Origin: Bacillota bacterium
Lineage (GTDB): Bacteria; Bacillota; Dethiobacteria; SKNC01
Assembly (NCBI GenBank): GCA_007120745.1
Contig: SKNC01000089.1
Location: 1-12,084 of the forward strand
DNA: 12,084 nt
Direction of reading: 5' to 3'
In this document: positions 5,832-12,084 of the stretch, one piece after another
How positions within the stretch are numbered: the stretch's first letter is position 1
Layout: each line of letters opens with the position of its first letter
Notes under the pieces: model-generated
Seen by the model: the letters and a program-made list of their open reading frames with translations, nothing else
Database searches by the model: none
Told to the model about the DNA's origin: nothing
Position numbers and translations under genes: made by a program

Positions 5832-7601
5832 ATGTGCGGTATTTGCGGCACTATTTCAAGTACTGGTAAAGAAGTTGAGGAAGAAGATTTACGATCTATG
5901 CTGCCGGCTCTGGCCAACCGGGGGCCCGATAACGAAGATATTCGGATGGAGGGAAAGTACGGTTTCGGCCACCGGCGATTGAAGATTATTGATTTATCGG
6001 AACAAGGCAATCAGCCCATGATTGACCCTGAGCTGGGTCTGGTGATTACCTATAACGGAATGATATACAACTATAAAGAGCTGAAAAAGGAGCTGGAACA
6101 AAAGGGGTACCGGTTCCGTTCCAATTCTGATACTGAAGTCATGTTAAAGGCTTACCACTGCTGGGGAGACCTGTTCGTCCAAAAGCTGTACGGAATGTTC
6201 GCCTTCTGCCTGCATGACCAGAAAAATGACCGCTTTGTTTTGGGCAGAGACCGCCTGGGCATAAAACCCCTTTATTATACAGAGGACAACGGGCATTTCT
6301 ATTTTGCTTCCAATATTCAGGCGTTAAATGATGCCGGGGTAGTTGATCGAACCCTGTCCTCCGAAGCGCTGCATTACTATCTCAGTTTTCATGCGGTAGT
6401 ACCGGCACCGCATACTATTTATAAAAATGTCCGAAAGCTGGAGCCGGGACATATCCTGGTGCTGGAACCGGGGGGCAAAAAAAGCTTTACACAGTACTGG
6501 TCTGTTCACTATTACCAGGAGGAGGATATGACGGAAGAAGAATGGATAGATGCCGTTCTTCTAAAGTTAAGAGAAAGTGTAAAAAGAAGGATGGTCAGCG
6601 ATGTGCCGGTAGGGGCGCTTCTCAGCGGGGGGCTGGATTCCAGCCTGATTGTTGCTATGATGGCAGAGCTGAACCCATCTCAGCTGAGGACATACTCCAT
6701 CGGTTTTGAAAATGTAAACGGAGAAGACGGAAATGAATTTCAATACAGCGATTTGATTGCGAAAAAATATCAGACCCAACACAGCAAATTCTTTATTGAC
6801 TCAGACAGGCTGCTTCCCCATGTAAAACGCTGCCTGGAAGCCATGTCTGAACCCATGGTCAGTCACGATGCGGTAGGGTTCTACCTGCTGTCCAAAGAAG
6901 TGATTAAACATACCAAAGTGGTGCTGTGTGGACAGGGAGCCGATGAAATATTTGCCGGCTACCACTGGTATCCCAAAATCATGGAGGGTTCGGGAGACCC
7001 GGTAACCCTTTATCGGAACTCTTTTTTCGACCGGGAACACCCGGAAATCCTGAATACTTTAACCCCGGAATATCTACCCTCCAGGGATTACTCCACTGAT
7101 TTTGTACGGGATCACTTTTCAAAACCCGGAGCCGATATCCCTGTGGATAAGACCATGCGGTTGGACAGCACAGTGATGCTGGTAGACGATCCAGTAAAAC
7201 GGGTAGACAACATGACCATGGACTGGGGTCTAGAGGCCAGGGTTCCCTTTCTGGACCATGATGTGGTGGAACTGGCGGCAAAAATTCCTCCCTCATTAAA
7301 GGTATCCTCGGGAGGAAAGCATATTTTAAAAAAAGCCGCTGAAAGGATCCTTCCCCGGGAAGTAATTTACCGGAAGAAAGGGTATTTTCCGGTGCCGGCA
7401 CTGAAATATCTTCAAGGGGAATTTTTAGAGTTTGCCCGGGACCTGCTGTTCTCTCACCGGGCCCGCCAGAGAAATGTTTTCCAGCAGGACACCCTGAAAA
7501 CCCTTTTGGAGCGCCCCCAGGATCAGATGACAGTACTGGGTGGAAACAAAGTGTGGCAGATGGCTGTTCTGGAATACTGGCTCCAAAAAATGGAGGGATA
7601 A
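5832..7601 (+). CDS. asnO: AsnO-type glutamine amidotransferase of NAGGN synthesis
   Basis: An asparagine-synthetase-like enzyme of 589 residues, the length typical of the trio_amidotrans (NAGGN) subfamily. It is expected to amidate the C-terminus of N-acetylglutaminylglutamine, with ammonia drawn from glutamine. The class II glutaminase domain begins with the nucleophile Cys2 (MCGICGTIS) and shows NRGPDN at 29-34, GHRRLKIIDLS at 46-56, YNGMIYNY and SDTEVML near 74-105. The synthetase domain follows from about 235, with the pyrophosphate loop SGGLDSS at 265-271, GQGADEIFAGY at 367-377, and VKRVDNMTMDWGLEARVPFLD at about 455-475. Cys2 must be exposed, so 5832 is chosen over the in-frame ATGs at 5721 and 5820. 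It is followed after three bases by the GNAT gene. General asparagine synthetase AsnB is the alternative; the neighbours argue against it. Confidence 0.92.
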   Translation: MCGICGTISSTGKEVEEEDLRSMLPALANRGPDNEDIRMEGKYGFGHRRLKIIDLSEQGNQPMIDPELGLVITYNGMIYNYKELKKELEQKGYRFRSNSDTEVMLKAYHCWGDLFVQKLYGMFAFCLHDQKNDRFVLGRDRLGIKPLYYTEDNGHFYFASNIQALNDAGVVDRTLSSEALHYYLSFHAVVPAPHTIYKNVRKLEPGHILVLEPGGKKSFTQYWSVHYYQEEDMTEEEWIDAVLLKLRESVKRRMVSDVPVGALLSGGLDSSLIVAMMAELNPSQLRTYSIGFENVNGEDGNEFQYSDLIAKKYQTQHSKFFIDSDRLLPHVKRCLEAMSEPMVSHDAVGFYLLSKEVIKHTKVVLCGQGADEIFAGYHWYPKIMEGSGDPVTLYRNSFFDREHPEILNTLTPEYLPSRDYSTDFVRDHFSKPGADIPVDKTMRLDSTVMLVDDPVKRVDNMTMDWGLEARVPFLDHDVVELAAKIPPSLKVSSGGKHILKKAAERILPREVIYRKKGYFPVPALKYLQGEFLEFARDLLFSHRARQRNVFQQDTLKTLLERPQDQMTVLGGNKVWQMAVLEYWLQKMEG

Positions 7602-7604
7602 ATT

Positions 7605-8426
7605 ATGGCCCAAAAAACTGCTTCCGTGAACAACCGGTTGAATCGAATGAGCGATATATCCATGCAGAGCTGGGGGGAAGAAATCCCCCCGGAGAAAACC
7701 CGTAAGATGTCAAAAAACGTGGTTTTGGACTGCGGCTGGGGAAACCTTATTTTCGGTCAAACCTTCTGCAGCCATGAAAAAATCATTGAAATCCTGAAGC
7801 AGGAAAAAGAGAACCGAAGGGATGTTGCGTTCTATATTCACAACCATCATGTGCTTTTATCCAAAGCTCCGGAACTACTTTTCCTGGACCCTTCCGACAC
7901 CCTCAGGTTGTGGCTCTATAATTACCGGATGCCCAAACGCAGGAGCAGGAAGTTTCGAATTCGCCTGTTAAAAGACCAAAAGGATGCCCGGGCCATAAAC
8001 AGAATTTACAGAAATTGTGGAATGATAGAAAGCCCTGAAGAAACCATCATAAATAACCAAAAAACCCGGGTCTTCTGTTATTACGTGGCAGAAGACCTGG
8101 AAAAGAACCCCGGCAGAGTTATTGGAACCATCATGGGGATTGACCACAAACTGGCCTTTAACGACCCTGATAATGGTTCCAGTTTCTGGTGCCTGGTGGT
8201 AGATCCCCGGGTTAGAACCAGGGGCATGGGCCAGGCCCTGGTCCGGGCAGTGGCAGAGCATTTCCTGGCGAAAGGCAGGGAGTACCTGGACCTGTCGGTG
8301 ATACACGATAACCGAAAAGCTGTGAAACTCTATAAATCCCTGGGGTTTAGAAAAATTCCGGTTTTTGCAGTAAAGAAGAAAAACACCATTAATAAAGAGT
8401 TTTACCAGGGAGGTCCCAAACCGTGA
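7605..8426 (+). CDS. ngg: GNAT acetyltransferase, equivalent to the N-terminal half of NAGGN synthetase (Ngg)
   Basis: This 273-residue protein aligns by its motifs with the N-terminal half of the fused proteobacterial Ngg (trio_acet_GNAT type). The subfamily-specific region before the GNAT fold is present: DCGWGNLIFGQTF at 42-54, RRDVAFYIHNHHVLLSKAPE at 71-90, and FLDPSDTLRLWLYNYR at 93-108. The GNAT domain spans about 115-255, with the acetyl-CoA loop VVDPRVRTRGMGQAL at 198-212 and NRKAVKLYKSLGFRK at 236-250. It probably acetylates the amino group of glutamine or of the dipeptide. The gene starts three bases after asnO, with GGAGGG (7592-7597) seven bases before the ATG. It ends PVFAVKKKNTINKEFYQGGP, the point at which the fused protein would enter its ATP-grasp half. 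The stop overlaps the next start (GTGA). Confidence 0.88.
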   Translation: MAQKTASVNNRLNRMSDISMQSWGEEIPPEKTRKMSKNVVLDCGWGNLIFGQTFCSHEKIIEILKQEKENRRDVAFYIHNHHVLLSKAPELLFLDPSDTLRLWLYNYRMPKRRSRKFRIRLLKDQKDARAINRIYRNCGMIESPEETIINNQKTRVFCYYVAEDLEKNPGRVIGTIMGIDHKLAFNDPDNGSSFWCLVVDPRVRTRGMGQALVRAVAEHFLAKGREYLDLSVIHDNRKAVKLYKSLGFRKIPVFAVKKKNTINKEFYQGGPKP

Positions 8427-9358
8427 ATATTTATGCAGAAATATTAATCGAGGAAGCCCGGCGAAGGGGAATTGAAGTAGAAATTATCGACAATCATTTT
8501 AATTACTTTACACTGACCTATCAGGGGGAGTCTGTACGGTGTTGGGAATCCTTTACCGACAGGACCCCTTCCATGTCTGCTGTGGTATGCCAGAATAAGT
8601 ACCTGACCCTGAAGCTGTTGAGGGAGGGGGGATTAAAGGTCCCCCGGCAGGCTCTTTGGAACAACCGGCAGGAGGCATCTGCATTCCTGGCATCATGCAG
8701 GAACAAAATCGTCGTTAAACCCCTGGATGGTGAGCAGGGCAAGGGAATTACCGTGGGGGTAAAAACTGAGGAACAGCTGCGGAAAGCAGTGGATTATGCC
8801 AAAAAATACTTCAAAGACGTTCTGCTGGAAGAACAGGTGGAGGGAAATGATTTACGAATTATTGTGATAAACTATGAGTTTGTGGCCGCCATAGAACGGG
8901 TCCCCCCTTGGGTTGAAGGGGATGGACGGAGTTCAGTGGAGAAGCTGATTCGACAGAAAAACGAAGAGCTTTTTCGTTCCACCCGGGGAGAGTCCCGGAT
9001 TCCTTTGAATGAGGCTTCCGAAGATTTCATCCGGGAACAGGGCAGTACCCTGCAGGATGTCCTTTCACCGGGGAAAAAGCTGCATGTTTCCCGGCTCTCC
9101 AATTTTCATTCGGGGGGAACCATTCAGGATGTTACTCATCAGGTATCACAGACCTTAAGGGAAGTTTCTGAAAAAGCCGCCCGTATACTTACTATGCCGG
9201 TGGTAGGGCTGGATTTTATGGTATCCACTCCTTCTGCCCGGGATTATTCCATCATCGAGGCCAATGAGCGTCCGGGATTGGCCAATCACGAGCCCCAACC
9301 CACCGCTGAAAAATTTATAGATTTTCTCTTTCCAAATTCACAGAAAGGGTCAATGTAA
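8423..9358 (+). CDS. ngg: ATP-grasp ligase, equivalent to the C-terminal half of NAGGN synthetase (Ngg)
   Basis: A 311-residue ATP-grasp enzyme related to the cyanophycin synthetase ATP-grasp domain, expected to make the peptide bond between two glutamines by way of an acyl-phosphate. Visible landmarks are the lead-in NIYAEILIEEARRRGIEVE (2-20), KPLDGEQGKGITV (99-111) as the ATP-binding loop, LLEEQVEGNDLRIIVI (134-149), GLDFMV (252-257), and the metal-binding IIEANERPGLANHEPQPT at about 267-284. The C-terminus ends soon after FIDFLFP, as in fused Ngg proteins. The start is GTG, nine bases after GGGAGG (8408-8413), and overlaps the GNAT stop in the -1 frame, so the two genes are probably translationally coupled. 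No clear terminator follows: the 63 bases to the convergent flavoprotein gene hold only an 8-base direct repeat (AGCTGCTG). Confidence 0.88.
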   Translation: MNIYAEILIEEARRRGIEVEIIDNHFNYFTLTYQGESVRCWESFTDRTPSMSAVVCQNKYLTLKLLREGGLKVPRQALWNNRQEASAFLASCRNKIVVKPLDGEQGKGITVGVKTEEQLRKAVDYAKKYFKDVLLEEQVEGNDLRIIVINYEFVAAIERVPPWVEGDGRSSVEKLIRQKNEELFRSTRGESRIPLNEASEDFIREQGSTLQDVLSPGKKLHVSRLSNFHSGGTIQDVTHQVSQTLREVSEKAARILTMPVVGLDFMVSTPSARDYSIIEANERPGLANHEPQPTAEKFIDFLFPNSQKGSM

Positions 9359-9421
9359 AAGAAAAAGCTGCTGTTCATGAGCTGCTGCATATAAGGTCGG
9401 CTGTCCACCGGCATTAAAGCA

Positions 9422-10519
9422 TTATACCCGGCGGCCTTCCGATGCCACCAGGGGCCGCAAAAAGAGTCCAATCCATTTCAGGTAGTCGTAACTGCTGTTT
9501 AGAACCTTTCCTCCCCAGTGAGTGTTCATGCTTTTTACCATGAGGTCCAGCTGTGGATTATCCAGCTTTTCCAAACCCCGGCGCAGGGCCAGGCCGTTGT
9601 AATAGCTTTTTCTCAGCTGCCTTGTTAACTCTTCATAGTTCCCCTCCCCACACAGGTCATAAGCAGCATATACTCCAGTTAAAATAGCGGGAAATTGACC
9701 AAACCCTAAAAAGGGCATGATAGAGCCAAAGCAGTTGCCCACAAAAAATGTGTTCCCCAGCCGGGGCCGCTCCACGATTCCAAAAAGGTACCGGGTTACT
9801 TGAAATGTGTCCATAATCTTCAGGTGCTGCCCCAGGTCCCGGCACACTCTCTCATAAAACCTTTCCCAATAAATTTCTGAGGGGGTTTTTTGATTTTCCG
9901 GATAATCCGGGTATCCAATTACTACGCTGGCCTCCTTCTCAGAGATGGGAATCAGCCAGCCGTATCCCTTAGGAGACAGGTAGTAATCCATCCAGGCATA
10001 CACGGTAAAGCGATCAAAGTCCCCCTCCATGGTAGCTCCCCTGAGAGTAACGGTGAGGTCCTCCTGGAAATTTTGAATCCTTGAGGCGTAACTGGCGTCT
10101 CCGGTGGCCAGCACCACGTGGGTATATTCCTGCAGCAGCTGCTCGTAGGTGCGGGTGGAGTTAAAAATAATTTCGGACTTCACCTGTCCCGCCAGCTGAT
10201 TATCAAAGGAATCAGGGTTCCTTCCCCGAATATTGCTGAAGCCCAGGTGTCCTTCAACAACTGCTTTTTCGTTTTCAGAATATATTACCGCTTTTCGGAT
10301 GTTCCCCACGGGTTTTAAGTAAATATTGTATTCCTCCGAAAAATAGGCGATACAGTCATTTACCGGCCGGTTCAGCGCAGAAAGTAATATTTCCCCGTTC
10401 ACAAAACGGTCCCCCGGCCGGTTCCTGTTTTCAAAAATTACCGGCTCTACACCCAGCCTTTCCAGAGTCACTGCGCAGGCCAGCCCCGATAACCCGGCTC
10501 CCATAATAGCTATTTTCAT
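9422..10519 (-). CDS. FAD-dependent oxidoreductase, geranylgeranyl-reductase-like
   Basis: A 365-residue flavoprotein. The N-terminal Rossmann fold is clear: MKIAIMGAGLSGLACAVTLE with GxGxxG at 7-12, and an acidic residue ending the second strand in VIFENRNRPGDRF. A second dinucleotide segment reads HVVLATGDA. The late FAD-contact motif, usually GDAAG...P..G.G, reads GNCFGSIMPFLGFGQFPAIL, with Asn where Asp is almost invariant. This layout resembles the geranylgeranyl reductase and halogenase-like group, which reduce isoprenoid double bonds or modify other hydrophobic substrates. The substrate cannot be told. There is no transmembrane segment. The start follows GGGGG (10531-10527) at about seven bases. 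It is the same strand as, and 181 bases after, a second flavoprotein gene, so the two may work together. Confidence 0.75.
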   Translation of the reverse strand: MKIAIMGAGLSGLACAVTLERLGVEPVIFENRNRPGDRFVNGEILLSALNRPVNDCIAYFSEEYNIYLKPVGNIRKAVIYSENEKAVVEGHLGFSNIRGRNPDSFDNQLAGQVKSEIIFNSTRTYEQLLQEYTHVVLATGDASYASRIQNFQEDLTVTLRGATMEGDFDRFTVYAWMDYYLSPKGYGWLIPISEKEASVVIGYPDYPENQKTPSEIYWERFYERVCRDLGQHLKIMDTFQVTRYLFGIVERPRLGNTFFVGNCFGSIMPFLGFGQFPAILTGVYAAYDLCGEGNYEELTRQLRKSYYNGLALRRGLEKLDNPQLDLMVKSMNTHWGGKVLNSSYDYLKWIGLFLRPLVASEGRRV

Positions 10520-10594
10520 AAAAATACCCCCTGTACAGTAGTTTCACCTGAACAAGGGGTTCTATTCCTTTTCTTGCTGGGAGAAGATTACACA

Positions 10595-10617
10595 AAAATA
10601 TTGTACAATAATATTTT
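10595..10617. promoter_or_regulatory. Operator-like inverted repeat upstream of the flavoprotein gene
   Basis: AAAATATT (10595-10602) and AATATTTT (10610-10617) face each other around GTACAAT, and the centre forms a 12-base palindrome TATTGTACAATA (10599-10610). It lies about 80-100 bases before the flavoprotein start at 10519. It could be a repressor site or part of an AT-rich promoter; no convincing -35/-10 pair was found with it. Confidence 0.3.
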
Positions 10618-10700
10618 AAACGAGGAATTGAGTTTGTGGCTCACTTTTTTTGCACAATTAATCGGGCTTAATCATAAACCGTTCCGTAAAAAAGAGCAGT

Positions 10701-11843
10701 TTATTCGACAAAGGGAAAAGGAATTTTCCCTTCCCGGCACCTTCCCTGCCAATCCATTTTAATTACACCCGCCAGGAATGTTTTCAGGGTATTCATCTCC
10801 CGCCCCAAAAGTCCCCGGTACTTCCACAAAAGGGCCGGTGTGATTTTCTTATCTTCTGCCAGGGCAATCCCAAAAATCTCCTCAAAAGCAGTATACTCCA
10901 ACTTCTTCCAAAATTCTAGCAGGTCCTGTTCCATCTGAAGCTTAGGCCCAACAATCTTCCACAGCCGTTTATAATAGTCCTCTCCACCCTTTTCAGCCTC
11001 CTGGACAGCCACCTTTCCGCTGATACAGGCCAGGTCAATCCCCCCCGCGTGAAGTGGGGAAACCAGTCCAGCTGCATCCCCTGCCAGCATGATATTATCG
11101 TAGACCAGGGGTTCCAGAACTTTCACCGGAATGCGTCCTCCGGTCTTTTTAAGAATTTTATAATCTTCCAGGCGCTCTTTTTTTAGCACACGGTTCAGTT
11201 CTGTCCGCAGGTTTAATCCCTCATTGCCCTGGAAAAAACCAATTCCCACATTGGCAGTCTCCTGGCCTTCCCTGTTCTTCCCCCGGGGGAAAATCCAGTA
11301 ATAACCGATACAATGGGGCTCCAGGCCCACTTTAATGTTCTCCCCAATATAGCTAAAATCTCCATCCAGAACATACTGGAGTACAGCAATGCTGTTCTCT
11401 TTATAAAACTCTCTGAAGCCATAGAGTTTAGAGGTGATACAGGAAGTTCCACTGGCATCAATTACCCAATCATTTTCCCCCTGCAGTTCCTTTAACTCTT
11501 TATTTCCAATCTTAGTTTTTTCAAAAATATCTACTCCCCGTTCCCTAGCTTTTTCCCCCAGGTGCCTCTGCCATTGAGCCCGGTCAATCATCCAGAGCTG
11601 AAAGTTTTCACAGTTTATCCTGTACTGGTTTTCCATCTGCACTACTATATTTTGAACTTTAAACAGGACTCCTTCTTCGGGTTTTTCCAGTATTTTTAAA
11701 GTATCAAAATACCCTTCGGCGCATTTAATAATTTCACCAATTCGGTGTTTTTCATATAAAGACACATGGTGTCCCCTGTCGGCTGCTTCCAGGGCGGCAA
11801 AGAGCCCTGCCGGCCCCCCACCAATTACCGCAATCCTTCCCAT
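10701..11843 (-). CDS. Geranylgeranyl-reductase-family FAD-dependent oxidoreductase
   Basis: A 380-residue flavoprotein with clearer family features than its neighbour. GGGPAG is at 8-13 in MGRIAVIGGGPAGLFAALEA. The conserved second-strand region VSLYEKHRIGEIIKCAEGYF includes a cysteine typical of archaeal-type geranylgeranyl reductases. The DRAQWQRHLGEKARERG segment is the family's DR motif. VIDASG is near 130, and GDAAGLVSPLHAGGID is near 270-285 and binds FAD phosphates and stacks over the flavin. Such enzymes saturate geranylgeranyl chains of lipids, quinones or chlorophyll precursors. In clostridia-like bacteria the substrate is usually unknown, so menaquinone or a polyprenyl lipid is only a guess. 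The start has GGAGGG about six bases upstream. The 3' end carries a 9-base hairpin (10711-10732) within codons and without a T tract. Confidence 0.82.
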   Translation of the reverse strand: MGRIAVIGGGPAGLFAALEAADRGHHVSLYEKHRIGEIIKCAEGYFDTLKILEKPEEGVLFKVQNIVVQMENQYRINCENFQLWMIDRAQWQRHLGEKARERGVDIFEKTKIGNKELKELQGENDWVIDASGTSCITSKLYGFREFYKENSIAVLQYVLDGDFSYIGENIKVGLEPHCIGYYWIFPRGKNREGQETANVGIGFFQGNEGLNLRTELNRVLKKERLEDYKILKKTGGRIPVKVLEPLVYDNIMLAGDAAGLVSPLHAGGIDLACISGKVAVQEAEKGGEDYYKRLWKIVGPKLQMEQDLLEFWKKLEYTAFEEIFGIALAEDKKITPALLWKYRGLLGREMNTLKTFLAGVIKMDWQGRCREGKIPFPFVE

Positions 11844-11868
11844 CTTATCCCTCCAGCACTTTTTTATT

Positions 11869-11874
11869 ATTATA
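11869..11874 (-). promoter_or_regulatory. Candidate -10 element of the flavoprotein genes
   Basis: On the minus strand TATAAT (11874-11869) lies about 25 bases before the start codon. No good -35 is found at 16-18 bases (TAGATT at 17), so it would be a weak or activated promoter. It falls between the gene and the insertion-element end at 11906. Confidence 0.3.
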
Positions 11875-11905
11875 TAGTTTATGCGGAGTAAAATCTACTT
11901 TAAAA

Positions 11906-12021
11906 TTGAACTACTCCCACTTAACCTCTTCCAGGTTTGAAGAGGGAGATTCCGGCTATCTAGCCGAAACCAAGCATCCCGTCAACAAGGGCTTGTAGGC
12001 AAATATGGTAACGTAAACACG
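11906..12021 (-). ncRNA. Omega-RNA (reRNA)-like structured tail and right end of an IS200/IS605-type element
   Basis: Reading leftwards, this segment follows the stop codon of a partial ORF and is dense in short hairpins: TTCGGCTA/TAGCCGGAA (11968-11950) and CCTCTTC/GAAGAGG (11945-11925). A CTCCC (11948-11944) can also pair with GGGAG (11918-11914) in a competing or pseudoknotted fold. It closes with GTGGGAGTAGTTCAA, whose TTCAA end (11910-11906) matches the cleavage-site sequence known at right ends of IS200/IS605 transposons. Structured RNAs from this position guide TnpB nucleases, the guide being the flank just beyond the end (here beginning TTTTAAAGTAGATTTT, 11905 downwards). The assignment rests on structure and position, not a database match. 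Confidence 0.5.
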
Positions 12022-12084
12022 CTACGCAGAAAAGGGTATTAAGTATTCTCCCTCTCCTGTTAGCTCTAATCGATTTCTTAGGTC
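12022..12084 (-). CDS. C-terminal end of an ORF, possibly tnpB (runs off the window)
   Basis: An open minus-strand frame enters from the right edge and ends at TAG (12024-12022), giving the final 20 residues DLRNRLELTGEGEYLIPFSA. This is too short to identify on its own. It is called a possible TnpB C-terminus because the structured tail and TTCAA end directly downstream have the organisation of an IS200/IS605 or IS1341-type element. Another minus-strand frame also stays open to about 11960, so the frame choice is uncertain. Confidence 0.4.
   Translation of the reverse strand, partial: DLRNRLELTGEGEYLIPFSA

Noticed and set aside
6979..7401. Proline-rich minus-strand frame within asnO
   Set aside because: It is the complement of well-conserved synthetase-domain codons and has no ribosome binding site.
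8412..8426. Programmed -1 frameshift joining the GNAT and ATP-grasp frames at CCCAAAC
   Set aside because: The heptamer is not in the X-XXY-YYZ phase relative to the GNAT frame, and a well-placed ribosome binding site already explains initiation at the GTG.
10711..10732. Hairpin AAGGGAAAA/TTTTCCCTT as terminator of the upstream flavoprotein gene
   Set aside because: It lies inside the coding sequence and is not followed by a T tract on the minus strand.
1..12084. CRISPR array, tRNA or rRNA genes
   Set aside because: No regularly spaced repeats, cloverleaf with CCA-type acceptor, or rRNA-like conserved stretches were seen.

Overview
The window reads as a piece of a Gram-positive, clostridia-like (Firmicutes) chromosome. 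The signs are strong AGGAGG-type ribosome binding sites in front of almost every gene, a Bacillus/Clostridium-type LexA box, a Y-family polymerase paired with a YolD-like gene, and compact intrinsic terminators. Base composition is mixed: the first kilobase is very AT-rich, while most genes from about 1.4 kb onward are moderately GC-rich. No RNA operon, prophage module or CRISPR array was seen.

Layout. 1-1000: the start of an unrecognised gene on the minus strand, an AT-rich spacer with a good sigma-A-type promoter, and a 99-residue protein made only of a degenerate chemoreceptor signalling-tip hairpin, ended by a terminator. 1005-1910: an orphan 90-residue protein, then msrB with its own promoter and a perfect terminator. 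1987-3099 (minus): an M42-family metallopeptidase of the kind that accompanies N-acetylglutaminylglutamine amide (NAGGN) biosynthesis. 3403-5489: a small soluble lytic transglycosylase, then a two-gene SOS cassette (Y-family polymerase plus YolD-like) behind a promoter carrying a near-consensus LexA box. 5832-9358: a tight three-gene operon encoding an AsnO-type amidotransferase, a GNAT acetyltransferase and an ATP-grasp ligase. 9422-11843 (minus): two FAD-dependent oxidoreductases of the geranylgeranyl-reductase-like group. 11906-12084 (minus): what looks like the right end of an IS200/IS605-type element, with a structured omega-RNA-like tail and the last codons of an ORF that may be tnpB.

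The central system is a probable pathway for the osmoprotectant NAGGN. In proteobacteria it is encoded by a trio: asnO, ngg (one fused GNAT/ATP-grasp protein) and an M42 hydrolase. Here all three parts are present in what looks like a Firmicute, with two differences. Ngg is divided at its inter-domain boundary into two separately translated genes joined by a GTGA overlap. The hydrolase is detached, on the opposite strand, and separated from the operon by the transglycosylase and SOS cassette. The likely logic is that the GNAT protein acetylates glutamine, the ATP-grasp protein joins a second glutamine, AsnO amidates the C-terminus using glutamine-derived ammonia, and the M42 enzyme turns the product over. 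This suggests a salt- or osmotic-stress-adapted organism, but that is inference from gene families and not from any measured trait.
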